NCBI GenBank assembly: GCA_016711295.1
Contig: JADJTE010000002.1
Location: forward strand, 310,001-374,000
From: Sphingobacteriales bacterium
Lineage (GTDB): Bacteria > Bacteroidota > Bacteroidia > Chitinophagales > UBA2359
Reading direction: 5' to 3'
DNA length: 64,000 nt
Below the pieces are notes generated by a model that worked only from the letters and a program-made list of their open reading frames with translations, did no database searches and was not told the DNA's origin. The translations under genes were made by a program, and so were the position numbers. Positions 9,142-19,297 of this stretch are shown piece by piece. The number at the start of each line of letters is the position of its first letter. The stretch's first letter is position 1.

Positions 9142-10532
9142 TTATAGGTGTATCACCTCGCCATAAGCGGCGGCGGCGGCTTCCATAATGGCTTCCGACA
9201 TGGTAGGGTGCGGGTGCACGGTTTTGATGATTTCGTGCCCTGTGGTTTCGAGTTTTCGTGCCGCAACCACTTCGGCTATCATTTCGGTTACGTTGGCACC
9301 GATGAGGTGCGCACCTAAAAATTCGCCGTATTTAGCATCAAAAATAACCTTGACAAATCCTGTGCTGTGTCCTGCCGCCTTGGCTTTGCCCGATGCTGTA
9401 AACGGGAATTTGCCTATTTTTAACTCATAACCCGCTTCTTTTGCCTTCTGTTCGGTATACCCGACCGAGGCTATTTCGGGTTGGCAATAGGTACAGCCCG
9501 TATATTGTTATAGTCTAAGGGTTCGGGGTCGAGCCCTGCAATTTTTTCGACGCAAATAATGCCCTCTGCCGACGCTACGTGTGCCAAGGCTTGCCCTTTG
9601 GTGATGTCGCCTATGGCGTAGATACCCGCGACGTTGGTGCGCCCATACTCGTCGGTCAGCACCATGCCGCGCTCGGTTTTGATACCCAACAGTTCAAGTC
9701 CGATATTTTCGGTATTGGGCGATACGCCAATTGCCGATAATACGACATCGCACTGCAGGGTTTGGGTTTTGCCCGTAGCAGCATTTTTGAGTGTGACCAC
9801 ACAACCTGCGCCGCTCGTGTCTACACTTTCAGCGGTGGTATTGGTCAATACTTCGATACCCGCCTTAGTATAGGTGCGCTGCAACTCTTTTGATATGTCT
9901 TCATCTTCGACCGGTACGACGCGGGGCGCAAATTCGACCAAAGTAACCTTGGTGCCAATACTATTGTAGAAATAAGCAAATTCTACCCCGATAGCTCCTG
10001 CGCCTACTACTACCATGCTTGCAGGTTGTTGGGGCAGGGACATCGCTTCGCGGTAGCCGATAATTTTTTTGCCGTCTTGCGGTAGGTTGGGCAATTGGCG
10101 AGAGCGTCCGCCCGTAGCCAGAATGATGTGTTGGGCACTATATTCGGTGCGCGTGCCATTGGCATCGGTCACTTCTAATTTGTTGGGTGCTATCAATTTG
10201 CCGTTGCCTTTGATGACGGTAATATTGTTTTTTTTCATCAAAAACTGCACGCCTTTACTCATGCCATTCGCCACGTCGCGGCTTCGCCCTATGATTTTGC
10301 TAAAATCAGACTTTGCCTCGCCTACACTAAGGCCAAATTCATCGGCGTGTTTGATGTATTCAAATACTTGGGCACTTTTTAGCAGAGCTTTGGTCGGGAT
10401 ACAGCCCCAATTGAGGCATATCCCACCTAAGTTCTCGCGCTCTACTACGGCGGTATTAAATCCTAATTGTGCGGCGCGGATAGCAGCTACATAGCCGCCA
10501 GGTCCGCTGCCTAATACGATAATGTCGAACAT
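9142..10532 (-). CDS. lpdA: Dihydrolipoyl dehydrogenase (E3), frame broken near 9505
   Basis: E3 reoxidises the dihydrolipoyl groups of the 2-oxoacid dehydrogenase and glycine cleavage complexes, using FAD and NAD. Present are the FAD fingerprint GSGPGGYVAAIRAAQLG (8-24), the redox disulfide GGICLNWGCIPTKAL (Cys39 and Cys44), the NAD motif VVGAGAIGVEFAYF and the FAD-binding AIGDI. The first frame stops after DYNNIRAVPIANPK; restoring one C gives DYNNIPGCTYCQPEIASVGYTE and continues to the active-site HPHPTMSEA and the end at 9142. The break is a one-base deletion, probably sequencing error. A -7 promoter box was not found. The 254 bases between its stop and yajC hold nothing I recognise. Confidence 0.95.
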
Positions 10533-10648
10533 GATTTATTGGTTAAAATAAAATTGTAATTGATGATGCCCCGCCAATAGTTAGTTCGCAACAGGAGGCA
10601 TTACATTTCTAAAATCATCACTCCTCACACACCGGACTCATGCTACAA

Positions 10649-11550
10649 TCATTTTGTTTTATCCTTAGCACTGTCGTTTGACGCTGCCAGCGATTTTAGT
10701 TTGTCAATGATAAACAAGAGCATAAAACTTACCGAGGTCATCAAGGCTAAACCAAACATAAGGGCGGTATAATAAGTAATTGTCCATTCTAATGCAACTT
10801 TGACGCGGTGCAGCAAACTGATTTCGCGCCCGTCACTGCCTTCGTAAAGTGAGTAGCGCACGGTACAAAATTCATTTTCTTGGTCAAAATTGCCCAAATC
10901 TACGCCTAATGCTTGTAGTTTGGTCTCTATTTCGAGTATTTTATCGTGCAATCCTATGAAATCGCCTACTGCACCGCCTTTTGATTTTAGTTCATTGAGC
11001 GAGGCTAATGTTTTTTCGAGCGATGATTTTTGGGCATTTAAGTTGCGATATTCGTTGGTTTTGTCCGTTTTGATAATTTCTTTGGAGCGCACCCAGCCTA
11101 TTTTGCGCATAGCAACATAAAATGTATCGAACAATTCGGGGTCTATGCCTATGAGCAAGTGTAGTTGTTGTTCGCCTTGTTGCCGCTATTGCGCCCGTAC
11201 TGAACAATGGCGTTATAGTGCTTGATGGTTTGGCGCAATTGCTGCTCGTCTCGGTCAAATTGGGCGGTTTTGGCGCGTATGGTGGCAGTTTTTTCGTACT
11301 TTTGACTCGATGCTGCATTGGCTTGCTGCTGTATATCGACGTTGCCACTCACTTCCTTTTTAAACGATTTCTCAGACGCATAGTTGCGCCGTACATTATC
11401 GAGCGTGCTAAAAAAATCGGCTTGGTCGAGTTGGCTACTTTGGTCGGCATTGGTAGCCCAATAGCCATACAGCAAGCGAAACACAAACATCAGCACAAAT
11501 AAGAGCAGAAACCAACGGCTGATTGCCCAAATTCGGTGTCGGGTGGTCAT
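10649..11550 (-). CDS. DUF4349 domain membrane protein, frame broken near 11170
   Basis: Two frames join into one protein of about 300 residues matching DUF4349: an N-terminal membrane segment (FLLLFVLMFVFRLLYGYW), an antiparallel coiled coil containing LLIGIDPELFDTFYVAMRKIGWVRS and NEYRNLNAQKSSLEKTLASL, and a C-terminal transmembrane helix (YYTALMFGLALMTSVSFMLLFII) with a short charged tail. The function of the family is unknown. I chose the ATG at 11550 because an upstream ATG (11622) overlaps the -7 promoter box. The frames meet at AGCGGCAACAAGGCG, where one base is missing, giving GEQQLHLLIGIDPELF. The gene is separated from rpmA by a terminator. Confidence 0.78.
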
Positions 11551-11619
11551 AGCAATAGTGATTAGGGCTTGTTGGGTGAAAAGTGTAATGCACGCAAAAT
11601 GAAGCGTGCTATTTGCCCG

Positions 11620-11627
11620 CAAAGGTA
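11620..11627 (-). promoter_or_regulatory. Bacteroidota -7 box for the DUF4349 gene
   Basis: TACCTTTG on the minus strand, 70 bases upstream of the chosen start and just after the rpmA terminator; no well-spaced -33 box is seen. Confidence 0.55.
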
Positions 11628-11652
11628 ATGCTATTTTAGCAAATTAAACACC

Positions 11653-11688
11653 AAAAGCCTGACAGATAAATTGTTCTGTCAGGCTTTT
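11653..11688. terminator. Terminator after rplU-rpmA
   Basis: A perfect 13-base inverted repeat (AAAAGCCTGACAG/CTGTCAGGCTTTT, loop of 10) with A/T ends on both sides, 34 bases beyond the rpmA stop. It could work on either strand but is placed to end rplU-rpmA. Confidence 0.85.
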
Positions 11689-11721
11689 CAGCAACATCGA
11701 ACGAGTGCTGATAATGGATGT

Positions 11722-11988
11722 TTAGGCGGTAGCCGTGGGTTCGATAACGGAAATATACGTGCGGTCGTCTTTTTTGGTCACGAACTTCACTATACCCGTA
11801 GTGAGGGCATAAATCGTATAATCGCTGCCTAAACCTACGTTTATACCAGGATGAAATTTTGTGCCGCGCTGACGCACGATAATGGCACCAGGCTTTGCTG
11901 CCTGACCGCCGTAAATTTTTACGCCCAATCGCTTACTTTCTGAATCACGACCGTTGCGCGTACTACCTTGACCTTTCTTGTGTGCCAT
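11722..11988 (-). CDS. rpmA: 50S ribosomal protein L27
   Basis: L27 lies at the peptidyl transferase centre of the large subunit. The sequence opens MAHKKGQGSTRNGRDSESKR, the basic N-terminal tail that reaches toward the P-site tRNA, followed by LGVKIYGGQAAKPGAIIVRQRGT and FHPGINVGLGSD, all diagnostic. At 88 residues it is normal in length. The N-terminus is the uncleaved type: no Firmicutes-like pre-sequence is visible. It lies 12 bases after rplU, the universal rplU-rpmA operon. Confidence 0.98.
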   Translation of the reverse strand: MAHKKGQGSTRNGRDSESKRLGVKIYGGQAAKPGAIIVRQRGTKFHPGINVGLGSDYTIYALTTGIVKFVTKKDDRTYISVIEPTATA

Positions 11989-12000
11989 GATGCTGAGGTA

Positions 12001-12309
12001 TTAAGCGATGGAGTTAATTTTGAGTTTGGTTAAATAGGGGCGGAAACCGTTTTTAACGCGGTACCCTTTGCGGCGTTTTTTCTTAAAAACGATGACTTTA
12101 TCGCCTTTAAGGTGTTCTAATACGGTTGCCGAAACCGAAGCACCGCTTACAGTAGGCGCACCTACGCGCACCGTACCGCCGTTATCTGTAAGCAATACGC
12201 GGTCAAAATTGACGCTATCGCCTTCCGTAGCAGTTAAGCGGTTTACAAAAATTGTATCGCCGGAATGTACTTTGTACTGGTTGCCGGCTATTTCTACTAT
12301 TGCGTACAT
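12001..12309 (-). CDS. rplU: 50S ribosomal protein L21
   Basis: L21 binds 23S rRNA in the large subunit. The sequence MYAIVEIAGNQYKVHSGD, VNFDRVLLTDN, and KGDKVIVFKKKRRKGYRVKNG is the standard L21 pattern, with the basic KKKRRKGYR segment that contacts rRNA. The length of 102 residues is normal. It is the first gene of the rplU-rpmA operon, with a -7 promoter box 20 bases upstream. Confidence 0.98.
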   Translation of the reverse strand: MYAIVEIAGNQYKVHSGDTIFVNRLTATEGDSVNFDRVLLTDNGGTVRVGAPTVSGASVSATVLEHLKGDKVIVFKKKRRKGYRVKNGFRPYLTKLKINSIA

Positions 12310-12328
12310 GTTTTTTTATTTTGGGCAG

Positions 12329-12355
12329 CAAAGGTATGGCTTTTATTTGGGCAAA
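12329..12355 (-). promoter_or_regulatory. Promoter of rplU-rpmA
   Basis: On the minus strand TTTG (12352-12355) and TACCTTTG (12329-12336) are separated by 15 bases, a little short of the usual spacing. The -7 box is 20 bases upstream of the rplU start. Confidence 0.6.
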
Positions 12356-12450
12356 AAAAACTTTTTCCGCCTTTTTTGCTATTTTTTTTCTTACTGCATT
12401 ATTGTGGGGTTTCGTTCTCACGTAAAAAAATGCGCCACGCACCACATAAT

Positions 12451-14833
12451 TCAAAACCGCATTGTGAGTTGGGCACCACTGTTCCATGTGCGAGTAGCGG
12501 CGGGCTGGTAGTAGCGATTAGAAAAGGCATTTAGGTCGTTGCCAAGGCTATACATTTGATTGAGTAGATTGTCGCCGCCCATATATACATTGGCAGAGAA
12601 CCTACCAATGCTGCATTGCCAACCCCAACGCGCTCGCAAGTTGTGGAGGGTATTGGCAAATACAGTATGCGCGTCGTTGAGTGGCACGCGGTCGGTGAAA
12701 GTATAGGTCAGATGGGCATAAAAACCCAAGCGCATAGCTGCGTCAATTCCTACAACGCATACGTGCGGAGGCGTACCCGTTAGCGGGTTGCCGCTGTAAT
12801 CAATACCTTTATCTATATATTTATCAAAAACGTAATTGCTGTATGTATAACTTGCCCAAGTATCCAATTGCGATAGCCAAGCGTGCTTATCATTTGGGGC
12901 AATAGCGTTGTGCAGCCATTGGTAGCGCAACATCAGCTCTACGCCGCGATTGTCCGTAGCACCTGCATTCTGGAACAATACCGTGCCGTTGTCGGTAGTA
13001 TAGCGCACCATAGCATCGGCTATGCGCAGCCAATAGGCGCAGGCATCTATAAACAAACGGCTATTCGCTAAGTTAGCACGTCCGCCTATTTCGTAGTTCA
13101 TACCGCGCTCGGCGGCTAAATTGTGATTGATACTGCCGTCAGAGGTGCGTATTTCGTCCAACACGGGCGGCGAAAACCCATAGCTAAGACTGCCATGTAT
13201 TGCCCAACGTTTGCCCCAAGTTTTAGACAACGCTATGCGCGGCGACCATACCCCCGCAAAAGTGAGTGTATCGGTACTAATGCTTTGTAGGTAATCAGTC
13301 CGGCGCAGGGCATAGCGCAATTGGCTATAACTAAGCGCGGCATTAAAACGCCATTGTCGAGGCAATCCGATTTCGGTTTGGGCAAAAGCCAAATATTGCA
13401 AAGGGGCGATGTCGTCAGAAAAATGGAGTGTATCGCGGTTGCCTTGTCGGTTGCCCAAATTACCTGCTGTAATATTTGCCCATTGTGCTTCGCCGCCTAC
13501 GGTATGATGCCAATTCGTTTTGCCCCAAATATGTTGGTAGGTCAAGGTAGCACGGCTATTGAGGGCGATGCTTTCTTCGGTTTTGTAGTTAGTCGTAAAT
13601 GGGTTGTCGAATGCGGTATGGCTGCCCGACAGGGCGATATTAGTAGCCCATCGCCTTGTTTGATAGCGATATGCCAAGCCACCCAAGAGGGTTTGTTGAG
13701 CGACAGAGGCATTTTGGACAATAAAATCGGGGCGGGCTTGTCGGCGGTTGGTGTTGTACTCTTCGAGGGTCAATCCGCCAGGTATTTCGTAATATACGCG
13801 GCTATAGACCAAAAAAGGTTGCCAACTATGACGGCTACCCAAATAAAAACGCCCGTGTGCTGCCAGCATATCGCGCTCAAAAGCCGTATGTTGGCGGTAG
13901 CCCTCGCTTTGGTGATGGACATACTGCAAGGCAAGGGCGGAGCGTTGGTTGCCGATACTTGCTGCTTGTTGGTGGCGAAACGTGCCAAAACTACCTACCG
14001 ACATGCCTATTTCGGCACTGCTGCGCTGCAAAGTAGCGGCTTCTTGGCGCAGGAGCAATACGCCGCCATTTCCTGCTCCGTAGAGGCTGCCCGCAGGACC
14101 TTTGATGATTTCGGCGGTGCTTACGGTGCTTAGGTCGAGCAGGTTGATGGCAGTAGTGCCGCGTGCGTCGGTCAAGGGCAGTTCGTTCCAATAGGTTTTT
14201 AGGTTGCGTATGCCAAGGGGCACGCAAGAGGTTGCTACCTCTTATGGCGATGCGGTAGCTACCTGGCGAGCGTTCTTCTACGCGCACACCCGCTACGGTA
14301 TTGAGTGCGGGCAAGGGTGTGCCGTCTTGCTCGCGAGCAAATATCTGCGGAGTTACGACCGACACGGCACCGGCTATTTGCAGCAAGGCGGCAGGTGTGC
14401 CAAAGCCTACCGCGCTCACTTCGGCAACGGGCAAAGTATCGGCTTGCAGGCTGGGGTGATAGCGGTCGTCTCGGTGTATTAAGGTATCGCGCTGTGCGGG
14501 CGCGTCGTCGAGTTTGCGCTGTAGGTAGGTAATGATGCGCTCGGCATTGGAGGCTACCTGCATATATTTGTCGTAATAGTGCTTGCAAGTAAATGATAAA
14601 CCGATGATAGGTAATGTATCTCTAAGGCTGAAATTGCCCGAAGTATCGCTATAAGTAGTGATGGGTCGGTCGGGTATTTGTACTTTGACGTGCGACAAGG
14701 GCAGCCATGTATCGCGGTCAAGGGTTTGTCCTTTTAGCGTATAGGTAACGGTTTGTGCTGCCAAAGCCCAAGGCAATAGTCCCAGAAGGAGATAAATGGC
14801 GCAGTGAATATATGAAAAAATGATAGCGGTCAT
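12451..14833 (-). CDS. TonB-dependent receptor, frame broken near 14215
   Basis: Outer-membrane active transporter. Residues 1-26 are a signal peptide (LLLGLLPWALAAQ). A carboxypeptidase-regulatory-like domain follows (LKGQTLDRDTWLPLSHVKVQ, SDTSGNFSLRD). Then come the plug (PALNTVAGVRVEERSPGSYR, IRGSNLLR, and in the second frame TYWNELPLTDARGTT, TVSTAEIIKGPAGSLYGAGN) and a large barrel ending with Phe (GAQLTMRF). The IRGSNLLR-x-PLGIRN junction needs a small indel in CGTGCCCCTTGG. The substrate is unknown; this receptor type often takes siderophores or cobalamin, and hemB directly upstream hints at an iron or haem link, but that is weak. Confidence 0.9.
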
Positions 14834-14839
14834 AATATC

Positions 14840-15943
14840 TTAGAGAAAGGAATCGAGCGCACAGAAGCGCGTTTTACAGCCATAAAAGTTATTTCGCGCT
14901 GCAAAGTTAATCAATAATAGGCTAAATACCCATTTTTTTCTTAGCTTGTTCAATTCCTTTTTATGCTTGCTACTTTTACAGCCAACCTTTTGTAGTAGTT
15001 CTTTGGCGTGGTAGGTGATGATGATGTCGGCACCTGCGCGGGCAAAGGCATACATGTTTTCCATAACCATAGCGGCTTCGTCAATCAAACCTTGTTGGGC
15101 GGCGCATTTGAGCATACTGTATTCGCCCGATACGTTGTAGCAAGCTACGGGCAATAGGCTATGGTCTTTCAAACGCCTGATGATGTCTAAATAGGCTAAT
15201 GCGGGCTTGACCATCAGCACATCTGCTCCTTCGTCGGTGTCTGCCTCGGCTTCGCGCAGGGCTTCGTTGGAGTTCCGATAATCCATTTGGTAGGCACGGC
15301 GGTCGCCTTGTTTGGGTGCCGACCCTGCTGCTTCGCGGAAAGGTCCGTAGTACGACGAGGCATATTTGATACAATACGACATAATAGCGGTATGTTCTAA
15401 ACTGTTTTGGTCTAAGGTCTGGCGGATAGCAGCCACGCGCCCGTCCATCATATCTGACGGAGCTACCATATCGGCACCTGCTTGGGCGTGGGTCAAAGCC
15501 ATTTGTGCCAAGAGGGCTATGCTGGGGTCGTTTAGTACAGTATTGCCCGCCAATACGCCGCAGTGCCCGTGGTCGGTATAGGCACATACGCATACGTCTG
15601 TGATGAGGTAGGCATCACTGCCAAATTCGGCTTTGAGGCGGCGCAAGGCAGTAGGGACAGCCCCGCGAGGGTCGTGTGCTGAGTGGGCATCTGCCGATTT
15701 TGGTTCGTCGACTCCGAACAGCAAAAATTTGTTTAGACCCAGGCGCAAGCAGGCTTCGACATCGCGGCATAAGGTATCGGGCGAGAAATGGCTGATGCCG
15801 GGCATAGCTGCTATGGGGCGTTCGATGCCGCTGCCCTTGGTTACGAAATAGGGATAGATAAACATATCTTTCGACAATTGGGTTTCGGCAACCATCTGTC
15901 GAATAATCGGATTTTGGCGGGTGCGGCGTAGGCGTTTAAACAT
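14840..15943 (-). CDS. hemB: Delta-aminolevulinic acid dehydratase (porphobilinogen synthase)
   Basis: HemB condenses two 5-aminolevulinate molecules to porphobilinogen in haem synthesis. The zinc-ligand segment DVCVCAYTDHGHCG (Cys118, Cys120, Cys128), Schiff-base lysines in SYCIKYASSYYGPFR (Lys193) and VLMVKPALAYLDII (Lys246), and the opening RRLRxxxxIRxMVxET-like block are all present. The last 30 residues (from WVFSLLLINF) are foreign to the family and lie over a promoter box (14902-14909). Adding one A to the preceding A7 run would stop the protein after KLRKKMGI, so the real end is probably near 14935 and the tail an artefact. Start supported by a promoter at 15963-15993. Confidence 0.95.
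   Translation of the reverse strand: MFKRLRRTRQNPIIRQMVAETQLSKDMFIYPYFVTKGSGIERPIAAMPGISHFSPDTLCRDVEACLRLGLNKFLLFGVDEPKSADAHSAHDPRGAVPTALRRLKAEFGSDAYLITDVCVCAYTDHGHCGVLAGNTVLNDPSIALLAQMALTHAQAGADMVAPSDMMDGRVAAIRQTLDQNSLEHTAIMSYCIKYASSYYGPFREAAGSAPKQGDRRAYQMDYRNSNEALREAEADTDEGADVLMVKPALAYLDIIRRLKDHSLLPVACYNVSGEYSMLKCAAQQGLIDEAAMVMENMYAFARAGADIIITYHAKELLQKVGCKSSKHKKELNKLRKKWVFSLLLINFAARNNFYGCKTRFCALDSFL
14902..14909 (-). promoter_or_regulatory. -7 box for the TonB-dependent receptor
   Basis: TAACTTTG on the minus strand, 69 bases upstream of the receptor start and inside the apparent hemB tail. No well-spaced -33 box is seen. Confidence 0.5.
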
Positions 15944-15962
15944 AGAAAGCGTAACTTTTTGG

Positions 15963-15993
15963 CAAATTTAGCAGTTAGAGCGCAAAAAAACAA
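15963..15993 (-). promoter_or_regulatory. Promoter of hemB
   Basis: On the minus strand TTG (15991-15993), 20 bases, then TAAATTTG (15963-15970), fitting the Bacteroidota consensus; the -7 box is 20 bases upstream of the hemB ATG. Confidence 0.65.
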
Positions 15994-16145
15994 GCGTAGG
16001 GGTCAAATAAAAATAAAAGACAAGTATAGATAAAATAATAATCTTGCATCAAGCATGTGATTTCTTTTGCCCAGTATCTGCGGATAGTAGTGCTTGTTTG
16101 GTGTTAAAATTCCTAAATTATGTAGCCAAAACAAACTCCTATTGC

Positions 16146-16153
16146 TAACTTTG
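16146..16153 (+). promoter_or_regulatory. -7 box for the M3 oligopeptidase
   Basis: TAACTTTG, 140 bases upstream of the chosen ATG; the -33 region has no clear TTG, and the long leader makes this tentative. Confidence 0.45.
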
Positions 16154-16293
16154 CGGCATTATTTTTGTTTAAATGTAAAGGTAACTATTTTACCAACACA
16201 AATAAACATGAATTAGCAGCAAAATGTCCAAAATAAGAGCATTTGCCCAAAAAAAACAAAATTTTACCTACAATATACAACTTTATTTCTTTT

Positions 16294-17992
16294 ATGACAA
16301 AATTTAATGATTACCAGTATGTGCGCCCTGATATGGCGGCTATCCGTACCGAAATGTTAGACTTGCTGCAACGATTTGATAATGCCGATAATGCCGACCA
16401 ACAGAGCGACATCGTGCATCAGATTAACACTATCCGTTCTTCGTTTTCATCGATGCAAAATATTGCCTATATCCGATATAGCATCGATACGACCAATGCC
16501 GAATATAGTGCCGAGCAAGATTTTTTTGACCAAAACATGCCTATATTTGGCGAATATGGCGATATGTTCTACCGTGCTTTGGCAAAATCTAAATTCCGCC
16601 CCGAATTAGAAGCTAAATGGGGCAAGCAATTCTTTAACCTCATCGAAGTAGCCCTAAAATCCTTTTCGCCCGCTATCATCGAAGATTTGCAGCGCGAAAA
16701 CGCCCTTAGCAGCGAATATACCAAACTGATGGCATCGGCAAAAATCATGTTTGAAGGCAAAGAACGCAACCTATCCGACCTAACGCCCTTTGAACAATCG
16801 CCCGACCGCGATATACGCCGCCGCGCTTCAGAAGCTAAATGGGGCTTTATTGCCGAACATACCGCCGAAATCGACCGCATTTATGACGAATTAGTGCAAC
16901 TGCGCCACAAAATGGCACTTGCCTTGGGCTTCAAAAATTTTGTTGAACTCGGATACCTACGCATGGCTCGCACCGACTATAATGCCGAAATGGTAGCCGG
17001 ATACCGCCAACAAGTATTGAAACCGTAGTGCCGCTGGCTGCTAAATTGCGCCAACGCCAAGCCAATCGCATCGGCATCGACCAAATAAAATATTACGACC
17101 ACTACCTACAATTTAAAAGCGGCAATCCCGTGCCCAAAGGCGACGCGCAATGGATTATGTCGGAAGGCAAAATTATGTACGAAGAACTTAGCTCCGAAAC
17201 CTCCGACTTTATCAACTTTATGCTCGATAGCGAATTGATGGATTTGGTATCGAAACAGGGAAAAGCAGGTGGCGGATATTGTACTTTTATCGAAGACTAT
17301 AAAGCCCCTTTTATATTCTCGAACTTCAACGGTACAGCAGGCGACATTGTTGTGCTTACTCACGAAGCAGGACACGCCTTCCAAGCGTATATGAGCCGCG
17401 ATTTGGGCGTACCCGAATATTATTTCCCCACCACCGAAGCCTGCGAAATACATTCGATGAGTATGGAATTTTTGACATGGCCTTGGATGAACAAATTTTT
17501 CAAAGAAGATACTGAAAAATTCAAATACGACCACCTGAACAGTGCCATCTTGTTTTTGCCCTACGGCGTAGCTGTCGATGAATTTCAACACTTCGTGTAC
17601 GAAAATCCCACCGCTACCCCCGCCGAGCGCAAACAAGCATGGCGTAGGATAGAACAAAAATATGAACCATGGACAGACTGCGACGGCAACGATTTTTTAG
17701 AAAGCGGCGGCTACTGGCAGCGACAAGCCCATATCTTTGCCTCGCCATTCTACTATATCGACTATACATTGGCACAAATCTGCGCTTTCCAATTTTGGTA
17801 TCGCGCCGACCAAGACCGAAAAAATGCCTTAGCCGATTATATCGAACTATGCAAAGCAGGAGGCAGCAAACCATTCTTGCAATTGGTCGAATCTGCCAAT
17901 TTGAAATCGCCTTTTGAGGCGGGTTGTTGGCAAAAGTAGTCAAACCCGTAGCAGAATACCTCGACTCTATCGACGATGTGCAATTTGCCTAA
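16294..17992 (+). CDS. M3 family oligoendopeptidase (PepF-like), frame broken at about 17020 and 17925
   Basis: Zinc metallopeptidase that cleaves short peptides, usually in the cytoplasm. The start at 16294 (MTKFNDYQYVRPDM) is preferred because the family begins with this F-xx-Y-x-Y-xRPD block; an upstream ATG at 16243 would add unrelated residues. The active site is LTHEAGHAFQAYMS (HExxH), with the third zinc ligand Glu in TEACEIHSMSMEFL. A first break (TTGAAACCGTAG) is repaired by one G, giving VLETVVPLAAKL; a second near 17925 is repaired to continue into AKVVKPVAEYLDSIDDVQFA. The full protein is about 565 residues, normal for the family. A terminator follows at 18030. Confidence 0.92.
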
Positions 17993-18029
17993 TAGACCAC
18001 GCGCAAGGGTATAACACAGCGGCATAACT

Positions 18030-18070
18030 AACCGCCTTACGGTACGCCAATCCGTAAGGCGGTTTTGTTT
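18030..18070 (+). terminator. Terminator after the M3 peptidase
   Basis: A perfect 13-base stem (AACCGCCTTACGG/CCGTAAGGCGGTT) with a 9-base loop, followed by TTGTTTTG, 37 bases after the peptidase stop. Confidence 0.85.
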
Positions 18071-18170
18071 TGTGGCGATAACCCATTTATAGACAAATTG
18101 ATTGTTTTTTAGACTTTGGACAGGTTTTTTTTAGGAAAAACAAAAAAACAAGGCAGGAAGTTATAGATTT

Positions 18171-18284
18171 AATTTGTTAGGTATAGGGTTTTGGGTATGG
18201 GCTATGTCTATCCAATAATGCCTGACATCGTTGTATATTTGATTAGAAATAGCTATTCCTGCCCCTACAAGGCTAAATAGTTGC
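18171..18284 (+). repeat. MITE-like repeat, copy B (degenerate left end)
   Basis: It shares GGTATAGGGTTTTGGGTATGG, CAATAATGCCTGACATCG and the end AAGGCTAAATAGTTGC with the other copies, but the left terminal repeat has decayed to AATTTGTTA. It also keeps the inner palindrome AATAGCTATT. Confidence 0.75.
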
Positions 18285-18297
18285 CAGTGTTTATAAA

Positions 18298-18352
18298 AAA
18301 ACGCGCATTACGAATAGACGTGCTATTGCCTGCCTGCGTAATGCGCGTTTTA
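18298..18352 (-). terminator. Terminator after yebC
   Basis: A perfect 15-base inverted repeat (AAAACGCGCATTACG/CGTAATGCGCGTTTT, arms 18298-18312 and 18337-18351) lies 59 bases beyond the yebC stop. The minus-strand arm ends in TTTT and continues T-rich. Confidence 0.8.
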
Positions 18353-18410
18353 TGCGTGTGTTTACACGGTAAAGGTGCGCCATTGTGCACGCCTCTACGG
18401 TGGTTGGTGT

Positions 18411-19146
18411 CTATTCTTCTTCGTTGGGCAAACTACTTTCGTCCATATTGTGCGAAACAGTTTGTACGTCTTCGTCCTCTTCGATTTTTTCGATGAGTTT
18501 CTGAATAGTTTGAGCTTGGGCGGGTGTGAGCGTAACGGTATTGCCCGGTATGCGCTGCGATTCGGCACTCAATACCTCGATATTGCGTTCTTCTAAGGCT
18601 TTTTGCATCGCTCCGAAATCGGTGAATGCGGTATAGATAAAGATTTCGCCGTCGTCTTCGAACATTTCTTCGGCGCCGTAGTCGATGAGTTCAAACTCTA
18701 ACTCTTCGAGGTTGATACCCTCAGCCGATATTTTGAATACGCCTTTTCGGTCGAACAGAAAATCGAGGGAGCCTGTTTTGCCCAGAGCACCATCGGCGCG
18801 GTTAAAATAGCTTCGGATATTGGCAACTGTGCGCGTGGGGTTGTCCGTAGCGCAGTCGATAAAAATAGCGATGCCGAAGGGTCCGTAGCCTTCATACACT
18901 ACTTCTTCGTAGTCTTTTTCTTCTTTCGACATGACCCGTTTGATAGCAGACTCTACGCGGTCTTTGGGCATATTGGCGGTTTTGGCGTTTTGGATAGCCA
19001 ATCGCAGGCGGGCGTTTGTGTCGGGGTCGGGTCCGGGAGGCTTTTACAGCCATAGCAATTTCTTTACCTATTTTGGTAAAGGTTTTTGCCATCATGCCCC
19101 AGCGTTTAAATTTTTTTTCTTTGCGGTATTCAAATGCGCGTCCCAT
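18411..19146 (-). CDS. yebC: YebC/TACO1 family protein, frame broken near 19035
   Basis: YebC/TACO1 proteins help ribosomes translate difficult stretches such as proline runs; older annotations call them transcriptional regulators. The family start MGRAFEYRKEKK-x-KRW...MAKTFTKIGKEI is visible from 19146. An extra C in GCCTCCCGGACCC breaks the frame, after which GPDPDTNARLRLAIQNAKTANMPKDRVESAIKR continues, then YEGYGPFGIAIFIDCATDNPTRT and GEIFIYT. An acidic C-terminal tail (MDESSLPNEEE) is usual in this phylum. Total length about 245 residues, normal. Confidence 0.93.
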
Positions 19147-19297
19147 TGAAACAAGTATTTGGTAGGTGGTACAAAATTTAGACGAACCTTTTATCATGGC
19201 TTTTGCTGCGCGAAGTAGCTTTTAAGCGGAAGGTGCGAAATTGGGTTGCAAAAGTACGCTGTTTTGTCGAGATTGACAATATTTTGCCGCACGAGTT

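Larger units (their letters stand above)
15944..16293. other. Divergent intergenic region hemB / M3 peptidase
   Basis: About 350 AT-rich bases separate two divergent genes. They hold the hemB promoter (15963-15993) and, for the peptidase, a -7 box at 16146-16153. I see no small gene or structured RNA. Confidence 0.6.
17993..18410. other. Intergenic region between convergent genes
   Basis: This stretch of about 420 bases holds two terminators (18030-18070 for the peptidase and 18298-18352 for yebC) with repeat copy B between them. No gene is visible. Confidence 0.7.

Noticed and set aside
16188..16203. A further MITE end (GTAACTATTTTACC) upstream of the M3 peptidase
   Set aside because: Only the first ten bases match; the conserved core of the repeat is missing.
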